Positions 1 through 6,008 of a stretch of DNA of 7,414 nt are shown here, piece after piece. Under the pieces are notes generated by a model, which saw only the letters and a program-made list of their open reading frames with translations, made no database searches and was not told where the DNA came from. Position 1 is the stretch's first letter; every line of letters begins with the position of its first letter. The position numbers were made by a program, and so were the translations under genes. The stretch is taken from NCBI GenBank assembly GCA_002498185.1, contig DAGO01000097.1, positions 1-7,414 on the forward strand. Direction: 5' to 3'. Source of the stretch: Euryarchaeota archaeon UBA10. Lineage in GTDB: Archaea; Thermoplasmatota; Poseidoniia; Poseidoniales; Poseidoniaceae.

Positions 1-1331
1 AGTTGTTCAAATCCATCGATATTTCTCTCTAATCTGTCTAGAGTTCGCCTTTCATTAGAATTCAAATGGATCGCACCATGTTGTAGCAAACGAATTACTC
101 TTGTCCTTCTTGCAGTCCTTGGGTCTGTAGCTGCAATTTCTTCGTCAAGAGATATTTGTAAATCAAAGAGAGCATGTAGTCTTCCTGAAACTGATGGCAA
201 GCGAAGGTCGAGATTCAAGTTACGTGCTTTATCCTCAAATGCCATTCTTGCCTTTACCATCTCACCGCTGTGTTCTGAGATAATTTCTGGTAGAGCATCT
301 CTAAGAATATTCCTTGCTTCCTCGAATTTGCGTAATGCTTCTCTTTCTCTCCATGAATTTGGCATAGAATGCATGGCATCTTTTTCTGCCTTAGCCATCT
401 CATCTAGTGCAAATAGTCTCGACCTGACAAAATCAATTGTATTTGAATCGCTCAAAGCAAAACCATGTTCGGATAGGCTGGAAATAAAGGCGTTGACATC
501 TTCAGTGTCATTCACTGAACCAACCAATAGGAAATCTCTGCACAATGCATCAATTTCTGCACTGCGCCCTTCGATTTCAATGACCGCAGTAGTCAATTCA
601 ACAACTGGTGCAGTTGGAGTTGTCTCCGTTGGGGTTTGAGGCGCAATGTCAATAATTTCGACCTCATCTTCCACAGGGCTTTCAGGAAGTGGGATTTGTA
701 CCACAGGAATTGGAGTTATTACTTCAGGAATTGGAACTTGTGTTACGGGAATTGGTACTTGCTGCACCGGAATAGGTTCCTGCTGAACCACAACTGGCTT
801 CACGACTCGCTTCACCGGGGCATCCTCTTCACCTGGTGAAGGAATATGAATCATCTTGGGAGCACCTCGAGGTCTTCTTAGGCTCTTTTTGATAACTCCC
901 CAGGAGCCAGATTGTGATGTAAGAACACCAGCAACTCGCATTAGTAGTGCTTGCTTGGCTCCAGATCTAGGCAAGTCGAGTTTTGAGCACAATTCGTGTA
1001 ACTGGTCACGTGATAGGGAATCCAATTTTTCAGGGGTTAACTGCTTTGCATCGTGGTTTAGATGCAAGAATAGACGTTGTCTTCTCTCACGTATTGAACC
1101 GGATTTTTTTACTCCAAATACTGTGAGAACTTTACCTAGGTCATTGTTTAGAATGGAACCAATATTTTCGGGAGAGAAGTCCCATTCGTCCAAAACGAGT
1201 TCTGCGATTAGTTTCGCACGCAGGACTTCGACTGAACCATTTTTAGAAATTCCATGCTGAGCACAAATCTCTTTCAGGCGGTCAAGCCTTGCCTGATGGA
1301 GTTCAGAAAGTAGGGTTTGCTTCTCATCCAT
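1..1331 (-). CDS. SAP-like repeat protein with proline-heptad linker, 3' end off window
   Basis: The minus strand is open without a stop for 443 codons from 1331 to the window edge, so the C-terminus is missing. Three SAP-like helix-turn-helix modules lie near residues 8-45 (LKEICAQHGISKNGS), 56-92 (GKVLTVFGVKKSGS) and 98-138 (LHELCSKLDLPRSGAK). Each has the family pattern of a helix, a G/L-x-x-S-G turn and a second basic helix. A basic stretch (RRPRGAPK, 152-159) precedes a proline linker with five 7-residue repeats (186-220). An acidic/threonine-rich part (221-245) follows, then a charged helical region from about 250 with no domain I recognise. There is no signal peptide or membrane segment. 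SAP domains usually bind DNA or RNA, so a nucleic-acid role is inferred. Start 1331 is preferred because GAGGT sits 6 nt upstream; in-frame ATGs at 1337 and 1367 are alternatives. The gene is divergent from the coiled-coil gene at 1516. Strand and frame are secure; function is not. Confidence 0.82.
   Translation of the reverse strand, partial: MDEKQTLLSELHQARLDRLKEICAQHGISKNGSVEVLRAKLIAELVLDEWDFSPENIGSILNNDLGKVLTVFGVKKSGSIRERRQRLFLHLNHDAKQLTPEKLDSLSRDQLHELCSKLDLPRSGAKQALLMRVAGVLTSQSGSWGVIKKSLRRPRGAPKMIHIPSPGEEDAPVKRVVKPVVVQQEPIPVQQVPIPVTQVPIPEVITPIPVVQIPLPESPVEDEVEIIDIAPQTPTETTPTAPVVELTTAVIEIEGRSAEIDALCRDFLLVGSVNDTEDVNAFISSLSEHGFALSDSNTIDFVRSRLFALDEMAKAEKDAMHSMPNSWREREALRKFEEARNILRDALPEIISEHSGEMVKARMAFEDKARNLNLDLRLPSVSGRLHALFDLQISLDEEIAATDPRTARRTRVIRLLQHGAIHLNSNERRTLDRLERNIDGFEQ
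672..776 (-). repeat. 21-bp tandem repeat encoding five proline heptads
   Basis: Within the SAP-like gene the codons for residues 186-220 spell five consecutive 7-residue units: PIPVQQV, PIPVTQV, PIPEVIT, PIPVVQI and PLPESPV. Proline holds positions 1 and 3 of every unit, and on the plus strand the core GGAATTGG or a close variant recurs. Copies differ at synonymous and non-synonymous sites, so this is an ageing in-frame repeat and not a fresh slippage product. The likely result is an extended, stiff polyproline-type spacer between the SAP-like modules and the helical C-terminal part. Confidence 0.85.
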
Positions 1332-1337
1332 TCGCAT

Positions 1338-1342
1338 ACCTC
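1338..1342 (-). promoter_or_regulatory. Ribosome binding site of the SAP-like gene
   Basis: Reading the minus strand, GAGGT is followed by ATGCGA and then ATG at 1331. This 6-nt spacing is what favours the 1331 start over the ATG at 1337, which would abut the site. Confidence 0.5.
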
Positions 1343-1377
1343 TAATCGTCCCTCCACTCCTCTCCATATTTGAGGTT

Positions 1378-1394
1378 ACACCTACTTCAGGTGT
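1378..1394. promoter_or_regulatory. Inverted repeat ACACCT-N5-AGGTGT, possible operator
   Basis: Perfect 6-bp arms (1378-1383 and 1389-1394) flank a 5-nt centre in the spacer between the divergent genes starting at 1331 and 1516. It lies about 47 nt upstream of the minus-strand start, where an archaeal promoter or 5' leader would fall. A dyad of this size could be a regulator site or a leader hairpin, but chance cannot be excluded. Confidence 0.3.
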
Positions 1395-1431
1395 CCAAAA
1401 GGCACATTATGCGGGGTATTTCCAAACTCTA

Positions 1432-1446
1432 GGCCCCTACGGGGCC
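1432..1446. promoter_or_regulatory. GC-rich inverted repeat GGCCCC-TAC-GGGGCC
   Basis: Perfect 6-bp all-G+C arms flank a 3-nt centre, about 70 nt upstream of the plus-strand start at 1516. It stands out from the A/T-richer surroundings. No T-run follows on either strand, so it is not an intrinsic terminator for either neighbour, both of which read away from it. It is a candidate operator or leader hairpin for the 1516 gene. The rest of the spacer 1332-1515 holds no convincing TATA box; CATTATG near 1404-1410 is the best weak candidate. Confidence 0.3.
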
Positions 1447-1504
1447 GTATCTCACAACCTCCGGAAACAACACCTTGAAACGGTACTTGGACTGAGATAA
1501 ACTC

Positions 1505-1509
1505 GAGGG
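1505..1509 (+). promoter_or_regulatory. Ribosome binding site of the coiled-coil gene
   Basis: GAGGG followed by a 6-nt spacer precedes the ATG at 1516, which supports that start. Confidence 0.5.
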
Positions 1510-1515
1510 CGAGCA

Positions 1516-2145
1516 ATGGGGCGCTATGAAAGAGCAGCCAGAACCTCTCTAAAAGAGGCCACTGCATTAGCCTCAGGCATTATCACAACAGTTAGGCACG
1601 ACCTTCGACGAGAAGAAGTGCGACTGGAAGAAGAAATGCGCGATAGAGTTGAATCAATTCAGTCAATATTGAATGAGGTTGCAAGTATCCAAGATGCAAT
1701 TATTGCGGGTTCATCTGAAGTCAAGCGAGAGTTGGAGAAGGCTAAGAAAAGACTCGTCAAGTACGGCGATAGAGAATTGATGGTTACTCAAATCATTGGA
1801 GCAGCCAATCGGTTAGGCGAATTACGCACCCTACATCTTGATGCAGTAAGTCGAATTCAAGGAGCTTTGGCTCGCCCACCTTCCGCTGTTGATATTATTG
1901 AGAGGATGACCAAGGATCTACTGAAACTTTCAGGTTCATGGGAAGCATCAGCCCGGGAAATCGATGAGTCGATTGCGGATGTAGTGGATGCAAATGCTCC
2001 AATCGAAATGATTGAACTCCAAAGAGAATTGACAAACAATGGATATGATTTGATTCTTGCAGGGGATGATAGGGACCCTGAAAACATCGAAAGATGTCGT
2101 GCAAAAATCAGGGAACTAACCGGAGAAGAAATCTCTGAAGATTAG
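1516..2145 (+). CDS. Uncharacterised coiled-coil protein, 209 aa
   Basis: I do not recognise this family. The protein is almost wholly helical and highly charged. A long coiled-coil-like run covers roughly residues 24-85 (VRHDLRREEVRLEEEMRDRV, then KRELEKAKKRLVKYGDREL). A second helical segment spans 88-118, a short proline break (RPPSAVD) sits near 120-126, and helices at about 127-180 precede an acidic tail (TGEEISED). There is no signal peptide, membrane segment, cysteine cluster or nucleotide-binding motif; the only cysteine is C194. The pattern suits a cytoplasmic structural, tethering or oligomerising protein. It is divergent from the SAP-like gene, itself helical and charged, so the two may share a control region and possibly a process; that is inference. 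Its TAG stop overlaps the TAA stop of the convergent HemC-like gene by 4 bp. The start rests on the ATG with GAGGG 6 nt upstream. Confidence 0.8.
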   Translation: MGRYERAARTSLKEATALASGIITTVRHDLRREEVRLEEEMRDRVESIQSILNEVASIQDAIIAGSSEVKRELEKAKKRLVKYGDRELMVTQIIGAANRLGELRTLHLDAVSRIQGALARPPSAVDIIERMTKDLLKLSGSWEASAREIDESIADVVDANAPIEMIELQRELTNNGYDLILAGDDRDPENIERCRAKIRELTGEEISED

Positions 2146-3281
2146 TTGTGGTCATCTTCATTGAACAGAGGCGAATATATCCTGTCCTCGGATAGTCTTC
2201 CGCCAGTCACAAGCTCATCGATATAATCGTCCATCAACTGCTTCATCCTTCCTCGTTTTTCCTCTTCAGGAGTTTCCTTTGCGATTTTCAAAATTTGTTG
2301 CCAATTAAATACTAAATTTTGTGTCCCAGTATGGCTTTCATCAATTGGGAAAATCCTCTCAACACTAGTAGTCACGGAACCATCCTTACTCACTGTTTCT
2401 AAGATGATGTCAATCCTAGGGTCGGAATCTTTCGGTCCTTGATGCTCTTCACCTCCAGAGAACGTTTTCCATTCTCTTAGAGGATTTTCTGACCCAAGAG
2501 ATTTACCTCTATTTCCAACATCTTGCAGAATAGTTCTAACCTTTCTCTGTTCGATTATCAAACCGATTTTATCTCTCATGTTCTCCTCGATTGTATCCAA
2601 AACTGTTAATTCAAGACGGAAAGAAAGTCCTGCTCCTACATCGATTACCTTGGAAAATCTCGAAGCAGGGAAGTCCTTTCTGGTTAGTAAAACAGTATAC
2701 CCTTCCAAAGGAACTGGAATGAATCTCGCTCTTGCATCATCTTGCCTCTGCATTCCCAAAGTATGCCTTCTAGGTTTAGAAGATAGAGATGAATGAAGTG
2801 TTCTAGTCGTGATGAATCCATCAATTTCTCGATTCATTCTCAGGTTTTCCAACCATTCTACCCTTTCAAAAACATCATCTGGAATGCCTTCTAAGTCATC
2901 GGCTAACTGTACATTCAGGTCCTTTCTTGAGCGGATCATTTGTCGCCTCAGGATTTCACAATCGGCGACAATAACTCCATTCTTTGGAATGTATTCGGGC
3001 TTATCTTCGCCTACCAAGACGCGAGTTGGTTCTCTTCTTGGCAAAACTAGGCCTGCTGATAATTCTTTGATTCGGTTCTCAAACCACCATTTTCCAGAAA
3101 CTGGAACAATGTCTCCATGGCCATCGAGTAACAGATCTATCGCTGTCTCAAGATGTGGAACATGCTTTGCGACTAAATCTAAGCCGTCGGGAGAGCTATC
3201 GATGAATTTCTGTGCATGAGTGCTAACACCGTCACCAGTTTCGGGACAAATTAGTATCTCAAAGCGGTCTTCCACACTCAT
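2142..3281 (-). CDS. Divergent HemC-like protein lacking the catalytic residues
   Basis: The 379-aa product aligns by eye with hydroxymethylbilane synthase (porphobilinogen deaminase, HemC), which joins four porphobilinogens during tetrapyrrole synthesis. GDIVPVSGKW (56-65) matches the family's xDIAVHSMKD. REPTRVLV (83-90) matches RxPRDxxV. VIVADCEILRRQ (103-114) matches xxVGTSSLRRQ, and IPVPLEGYTVLLTRKD (188-203) matches LPAVGQGAVGIECRLD. However, the catalytic aspartate (E. coli D84) falls on W65 and the cysteine carrying the dipyrromethane cofactor (E. coli C242) falls on T200; the LRGN loop is also lost. R112/R113 are kept. About 10 residues are inserted near 125-135, and a charged extension (about 330-379) makes it longer than HemC (about 310). 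It is probably not a working deaminase; a ligand-binding or regulatory pseudoenzyme is inferred. Start 3281 is chosen because GAGGTGATT lies just upstream; an in-frame ATG at 3329 would add 16 residues. The gene is divergent from the prenyl synthase. Confidence 0.75.
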   Translation of the reverse strand: MSVEDRFEILICPETGDGVSTHAQKFIDSSPDGLDLVAKHVPHLETAIDLLLDGHGDIVPVSGKWWFENRIKELSAGLVLPRREPTRVLVGEDKPEYIPKNGVIVADCEILRRQMIRSRKDLNVQLADDLEGIPDDVFERVEWLENLRMNREIDGFITTRTLHSSLSSKPRRHTLGMQRQDDARARFIPVPLEGYTVLLTRKDFPASRFSKVIDVGAGLSFRLELTVLDTIEENMRDKIGLIIEQRKVRTILQDVGNRGKSLGSENPLREWKTFSGGEEHQGPKDSDPRIDIILETVSKDGSVTTSVERIFPIDESHTGTQNLVFNWQQILKIAKETPEEEKRGRMKQLMDDYIDELVTGGRLSEDRIYSPLFNEDDHN

Positions 3282-3283
3282 GC

Positions 3284-3292
3284 AATCACCTC
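3284..3292 (-). promoter_or_regulatory. Strong Shine-Dalgarno fixing the HemC-like start
   Basis: On the minus strand GAGGTGATT is complementary to the usual archaeal 16S rRNA 3' end (AUCACCUC), and ATG at 3281 follows after two more bases. This perfect site decides for the start at 3281 over the ATG at 3329. Confidence 0.75.
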
Positions 3293-3328
3293 GGCCGGCA
3301 GTTGCCAGCGACCTGAGGGCGTCCGCCA

Positions 3329-3340
3329 CTCGTTAAGAAG
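3329..3340. promoter_or_regulatory. Weak bidirectional TATA-like element
   Basis: CTCGTTAAGAAG is the only A/T-rich patch in the otherwise GC-rich 80-bp spacer between the divergent starts at 3281 and 3362. The central TTAA reads the same on both strands. Counting about 26 nt from its centre puts a plus transcript start at or next to the ATG at 3362 (near leaderless) and a minus start about 28 nt upstream of 3281. It does not match the TATA consensus well. Confidence 0.25.
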
Positions 3341-3361
3341 GCGACCCTTGTGGGGGGTTCC

Positions 3362-4336
3362 ATGGAGGACAATGAGGCGCTCGACAGGATTGACGAGATG
3401 AGGGATTTGGTAAATGCCAATCTTGAATCGATTATTGCAGAGCAGTCTGCTGTTTTCGGTGAAGTTGCTGAAGTCTCTGGGCAAGTAGTATTGGCGGGTG
3501 GAAAAAGAATCAGACCGATTATGGTAATGTTGGCATATGATTTGGCAGGCGGCCAAGACCTGGACGAAATCATTCCGTTTGCAATGTCCAACGAATTTAT
3601 CCATACTGCTAGTTTAGTCCATGATGATATTAATGATGAAGCCCTAACCCGTAGGGGTAAGGACACAATTCATGCAAAATATGGGCAAGCTAAAGCCATT
3701 ATTGCAGGAGATTGGCTATTCTCACAGGGATTCGGCCTTGGTGGTCAATACGAAAAATCCGTAGTGGATGTAATGGCGCATTATTGTTCTAAATTAGCAA
3801 GTGCTGAGTTTACTCAAATCGATCATATCCTAGATCTCTCTACCAATCCCGAAGATTATCTTGAAATCGTCAAAGGAAAAACAGCAGGACCATTTGCAGC
3901 AGGATGTAAAGGAGCAGGATTAATCGCAAACGCAAGTCAAGAAGCATGCGAGAAGTTATTCGATTTTGGCATGGAGATTGGCATCGCATTCCAATTGGTA
4001 GACGATTTATTGGATATTCGAGGAGACGAGAGAATGGGCAAACCTCGAGGCTCAGACATTTACGAAGGTAAAATGACGCTGCCAATTATTCACGCTTTAA
4101 CGATCCTTCATGGAGACCAAAGAGCACGTTTGGCAGAAATCATTCATAATTTTGAGGATTCACTATTCGATGAATTGATTACATTACTTAATTTTGGAGA
4201 CAGTCTGAATTATACCGAGATTTTGATCCAGAATCATTTAGAAAGAGCAATGCAAAATCTAGACTACTTCCCGGATTGTGATGCAAAGCAATTGCTTAAA
4301 CATCTAGTTGAATTGATTAAGAATCGACACAAGTGA
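3362..4336 (+). CDS. Polyprenyl / geranylgeranyl diphosphate synthase
   Basis: This is a trans-isoprenyl diphosphate synthase, which condenses isopentenyl diphosphate onto allylic diphosphates in the cytoplasm to feed archaeal ether lipids or quinone tails. The 324-aa length is usual for the family. Its motifs run in order: GGKRIRP (46-52, diphosphate binding), the first Asp-rich motif DDIND (88-92) followed by RRG, KGKTAG (171-176), the second Asp-rich motif DDLLD (214-218), and GKPRGSDIYEGKMTLP (226-241). All catalytic and metal-binding positions are present. The fifth residue before the first Asp motif, which limits chain length, is Ala83 in HTASLVHDD, where typical archaeal GGPP synthases carry a bulky aromatic. 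The product could therefore be longer than C20. ATG 3362 is chosen as start; an in-frame GTG at 3350 would add four residues but lies partly in the G-run. The next gene begins 9 nt after its stop, which marks an operon. Confidence 0.93.
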   Translation: MEDNEALDRIDEMRDLVNANLESIIAEQSAVFGEVAEVSGQVVLAGGKRIRPIMVMLAYDLAGGQDLDEIIPFAMSNEFIHTASLVHDDINDEALTRRGKDTIHAKYGQAKAIIAGDWLFSQGFGLGGQYEKSVVDVMAHYCSKLASAEFTQIDHILDLSTNPEDYLEIVKGKTAGPFAAGCKGAGLIANASQEACEKLFDFGMEIGIAFQLVDDLLDIRGDERMGKPRGSDIYEGKMTLPIIHALTILHGDQRARLAEIIHNFEDSLFDELITLLNFGDSLNYTEILIQNHLERAMQNLDYFPDCDAKQLLKHLVELIKNRHK

Positions 4337-4339
4337 GGT
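4335..4339 (+). promoter_or_regulatory. Ribosome binding site supporting a TTG start
   Basis: GAGGT overlaps the TGA stop of the prenyl synthase gene and lies 6 nt before TTG at 4346. No in-frame ATG is available before the dinucleotide-binding motif, so this site supports TTG initiation and suggests translational coupling with the upstream gene. Confidence 0.6.
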
Positions 4340-4345
4340 ATTAGT

Positions 4346-5446
4346 TTGTCTGCAAAATTCGACCACGACGTTATCGTAATCGGCGGTGGGCCCGCTGGTA
4401 GCACTGTCGCAAGATATGCAGCATCAGGGGGTGCGAAGGTATTGGTGGTCGATGGTAGAGACCCAATTGGTACTCCTTTGCAATGTGGAGAATTGGTTCC
4501 GACCAATGACGAGATGCGAAGACTGTGCCCAGACGTTCCTGACATGGATGATTTATTCAGAACACCTCAATCAGCAATTTCCCGCCATTCCAAAGAAATG
4601 CACATAGTTCCACCATCTGGAAAACCACTGAAGTATGATTTCGACGGTTACGTGCTTAACAGAGTCGCTCACGACGAGTTTTTAGTCGACTTGGCCAAAG
4701 AATCTGGTGCAGAGTTTTTGGTTGATTCCCGTGTCGATAAAGTGAAAGAAAATTCAGTGATTTTACGTAATGGAAGCAAAATCTCTGCGAAGATAATCGT
4801 AGATGCTGGTGGGCACAATGGCCCAATAAGAAGAGATTATTGGACTGAAAAATCAACTAAAATCCCAGTGAAATTCGTACTGATGGAGGGTGATTTTGGC
4901 GATGCAGTAGAACTTCACTTTGGTTCCATGGCTCCTGGAGGATACGCTTGGATGTTCCCGAAATCTAGCGGAGCGAATATTGGATTAGGCATCCAGAGAA
5001 GTTTTTCCAAAGGCCGCAGCCTGAACGAATACACTGAGGATTTCATTTCAAAATATGACGGAGAGATATCATTCAACGGTGCAGGTTCGCTTCCAATGTC
5101 AGGAACTATCAAAAAATTCGTCAAAGGAAATTATGTGTTGGTTGGAGATTCTGCAGGAATGGTTCTGCCATCCAATGGGGCAGGTATCACGATTGCAATG
5201 ATTGGAGGAAGAATAGCTGGACAAGTCATTGCAAAGCATCTAAAGTCTGGTTCGCCACTCGAAGAATATGAGAAAATCTGGAAGAAGCAAATGGGCAAAG
5301 TTATGCGTAATTCTAAGCGTTCTTTCAAAATTGGTAGTATGATATTCAGATTACCAGATTGGATTTTGAACATGATGTTTAACCGTTTGACTAAAGGTAT
5401 AATTTGGAGAGCAGTAACCTGTAGGCGTATGCTTTGGATAGTCTGA
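4346..5446 (+). CDS. Geranylgeranyl reductase family FAD-dependent oxidoreductase
   Basis: The 366-aa flavoprotein is of the kind that saturates the double bonds of geranylgeranyl chains in archaeal membrane lipids. An N-terminal Rossmann strand carries GGGPAG (13-18), with an acidic end to the second strand near VVDGRD (34-39). LQCGEL (45-50) has the cysteine that archaeal family members carry here. PGGYAWMFP (197-205) is the family's substrate-cavity motif (YxWxFP). GDSAGMVLPSNGAG (267-280) is the second FAD-binding motif. The C-terminal part is basic and hydrophobic (about 322-366) with no clear membrane helix, which suits a peripheral membrane enzyme. Translation starts at TTG. It lies 9 nt downstream of the prenyl synthase, and the pairing supports lipid saturation as its job. 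Some family members instead reduce other prenylated substrates or chlorophyll precursors, so the exact substrate is inferred. Confidence 0.9.
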   Translation: MSAKFDHDVIVIGGGPAGSTVARYAASGGAKVLVVDGRDPIGTPLQCGELVPTNDEMRRLCPDVPDMDDLFRTPQSAISRHSKEMHIVPPSGKPLKYDFDGYVLNRVAHDEFLVDLAKESGAEFLVDSRVDKVKENSVILRNGSKISAKIIVDAGGHNGPIRRDYWTEKSTKIPVKFVLMEGDFGDAVELHFGSMAPGGYAWMFPKSSGANIGLGIQRSFSKGRSLNEYTEDFISKYDGEISFNGAGSLPMSGTIKKFVKGNYVLVGDSAGMVLPSNGAGITIAMIGGRIAGQVIAKHLKSGSPLEEYEKIWKKQMGKVMRNSKRSFKIGSMIFRLPDWILNMMFNRLTKGIIWRAVTCRRMLWIV

Positions 5447-5472
5447 AACCAATCATTATTGCATAAATACGG

Positions 5473-5478
5473 TTTAAA
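5473..5478 (+). promoter_or_regulatory. TATA box of the pilin-like gene
   Basis: TTTAAA in the A/T-rich spacer 5447-5528 is a good archaeal TATA box. About 25 nt from its centre gives a transcript start near 5500, leaving a leader of some 28 nt that contains the GAGGG ribosome site before the ATG at 5529. A second A/T-rich patch, CATAAATA (5462-5469), is an alternative. Confidence 0.55.
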
Positions 5479-5517
5479 TTCCGAAATCTAAGCGGTTGAT
5501 TCAAGTGATTTGTATGC

Positions 5518-5522
5518 GAGGG
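5518..5522 (+). promoter_or_regulatory. Ribosome binding site of the pilin-like gene
   Basis: GAGGG lies 6 nt before ATG at 5529. This favours 5529 over the upstream in-frame TTG (5496) and ATG (5514), and it places the charged residues directly before the pilin hydrophobic segment. Confidence 0.55.
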
Positions 5523-5528
5523 CTTGTC

Positions 5529-6008
5529 ATGCACCGAGATGACCAAGCGGTAAGCCCAGTCATCGCTACTGTGCTTTTACTCGCAATCACTGTGCTACTT
5601 TCGAGTATGGTTTTCGTTATGATGTCAACTACGCTTGATACTGTCGAAAAGGCCGACCCGAAAGCATCCGTATCCGTGAGGGCACTCTCGAATGGTTACC
5701 ATGTTGTTTCAATTACAAGCATAGACCAATCTCTAGACCCTTCTAAAGTCGAATGGGCGATAGTCAACCAATCTGCCCAGAGCATCAAAGAGCACTATGG
5801 TTTCGTAGATGATGCAGATGTATACGGTACTGTTGGTTCAAATGTTTCATTCCATGACCGCGACGCAGGATGGTCAATCACCAAAGGAGATTATTTCGTA
5901 ATCAATTGCGAAGAAATCGAATGTGATACAGGAAACCACTTTTTCCAATTGGTTGACAAAGGAAGCAATACTGTGCTTGCTAAGATTAAGTTGCCAACTT
6001 CTGATTAG
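5529..6008 (+). CDS. Archaeal type IV pilin-like protein
   Basis: The 159-aa protein opens with MHRDDQAVSP and a single hydrophobic segment (about 9-33, VIATVLLLAITVLLSSMVFV). This is the class III signal peptide of euryarchaeal type IV pilins (the AVSPVIGTVLLVAITV pattern). A prepilin peptidase (PibD/EppA type) would be expected to cut just before VSP, leaving the hydrophobic helix as the filament core. The remaining 125 or so residues look like a beta-rich surface domain: it is acidic, with few helices predicted by eye, and has two close cysteines (C127 and C132 in CEEIEC) that could form a disulfide or bind a metal. No assembly ATPase, platform protein or peptidase gene is in the window, so whether it forms a pilus, a minor pilin or a single surface anchor is open. 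It has its own TATA box, and its stop overlaps that of moaA by 4 bp. Confidence 0.85.
   Translation: MHRDDQAVSPVIATVLLLAITVLLSSMVFVMMSTTLDTVEKADPKASVSVRALSNGYHVVSITSIDQSLDPSKVEWAIVNQSAQSIKEHYGFVDDADVYGTVGSNVSFHDRDAGWSITKGDYFVINCEEIECDTGNHFFQLVDKGSNTVLAKIKLPTSD

Noticed and set aside
636..839. Plus-strand frame giving a repetitive W/N/R-rich 67-aa peptide
   Set aside because: It is the antisense shadow of the proline-heptad repeat in the minus-strand SAP-like gene, which is open through the whole region; the apparent peptide repeat is a by-product of the 21-bp units.
856..1260. Plus-strand 134-aa frame
   Set aside because: It lies wholly antisense to the SAP-like modules of the minus-strand gene, has no recognisable domain, and its composition is implausible for a protein.
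1432..1446. GC hairpin as an intrinsic terminator
   Set aside because: It sits between divergent starts, so no transcript ends there, and no T-run follows on either strand.
1382..1567. Minus-strand 61-aa frame across the divergent spacer
   Set aside because: It overlaps the start of the coiled-coil gene antisense, has no supporting ribosome site that I can see, and resembles no known protein.
3282..3329. Longer HemC-like start at ATG 3329
   Set aside because: The extra 16 residues do not fit the family N-terminus, and the perfect GAGGTGATT site is placed for the ATG at 3281.
3350..3361. GTG start for the prenyl synthase at 3350
   Set aside because: It adds only four residues (with GGS inside the G-run) and lacks a site upstream; ATG 3362 is favoured, though not proven.
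5496..5528. TTG start for the pilin at 5496
   Set aside because: It falls at the predicted transcript start, and would put 17 residues before the AVSP motif; GAGGG is spaced correctly for ATG 5529.
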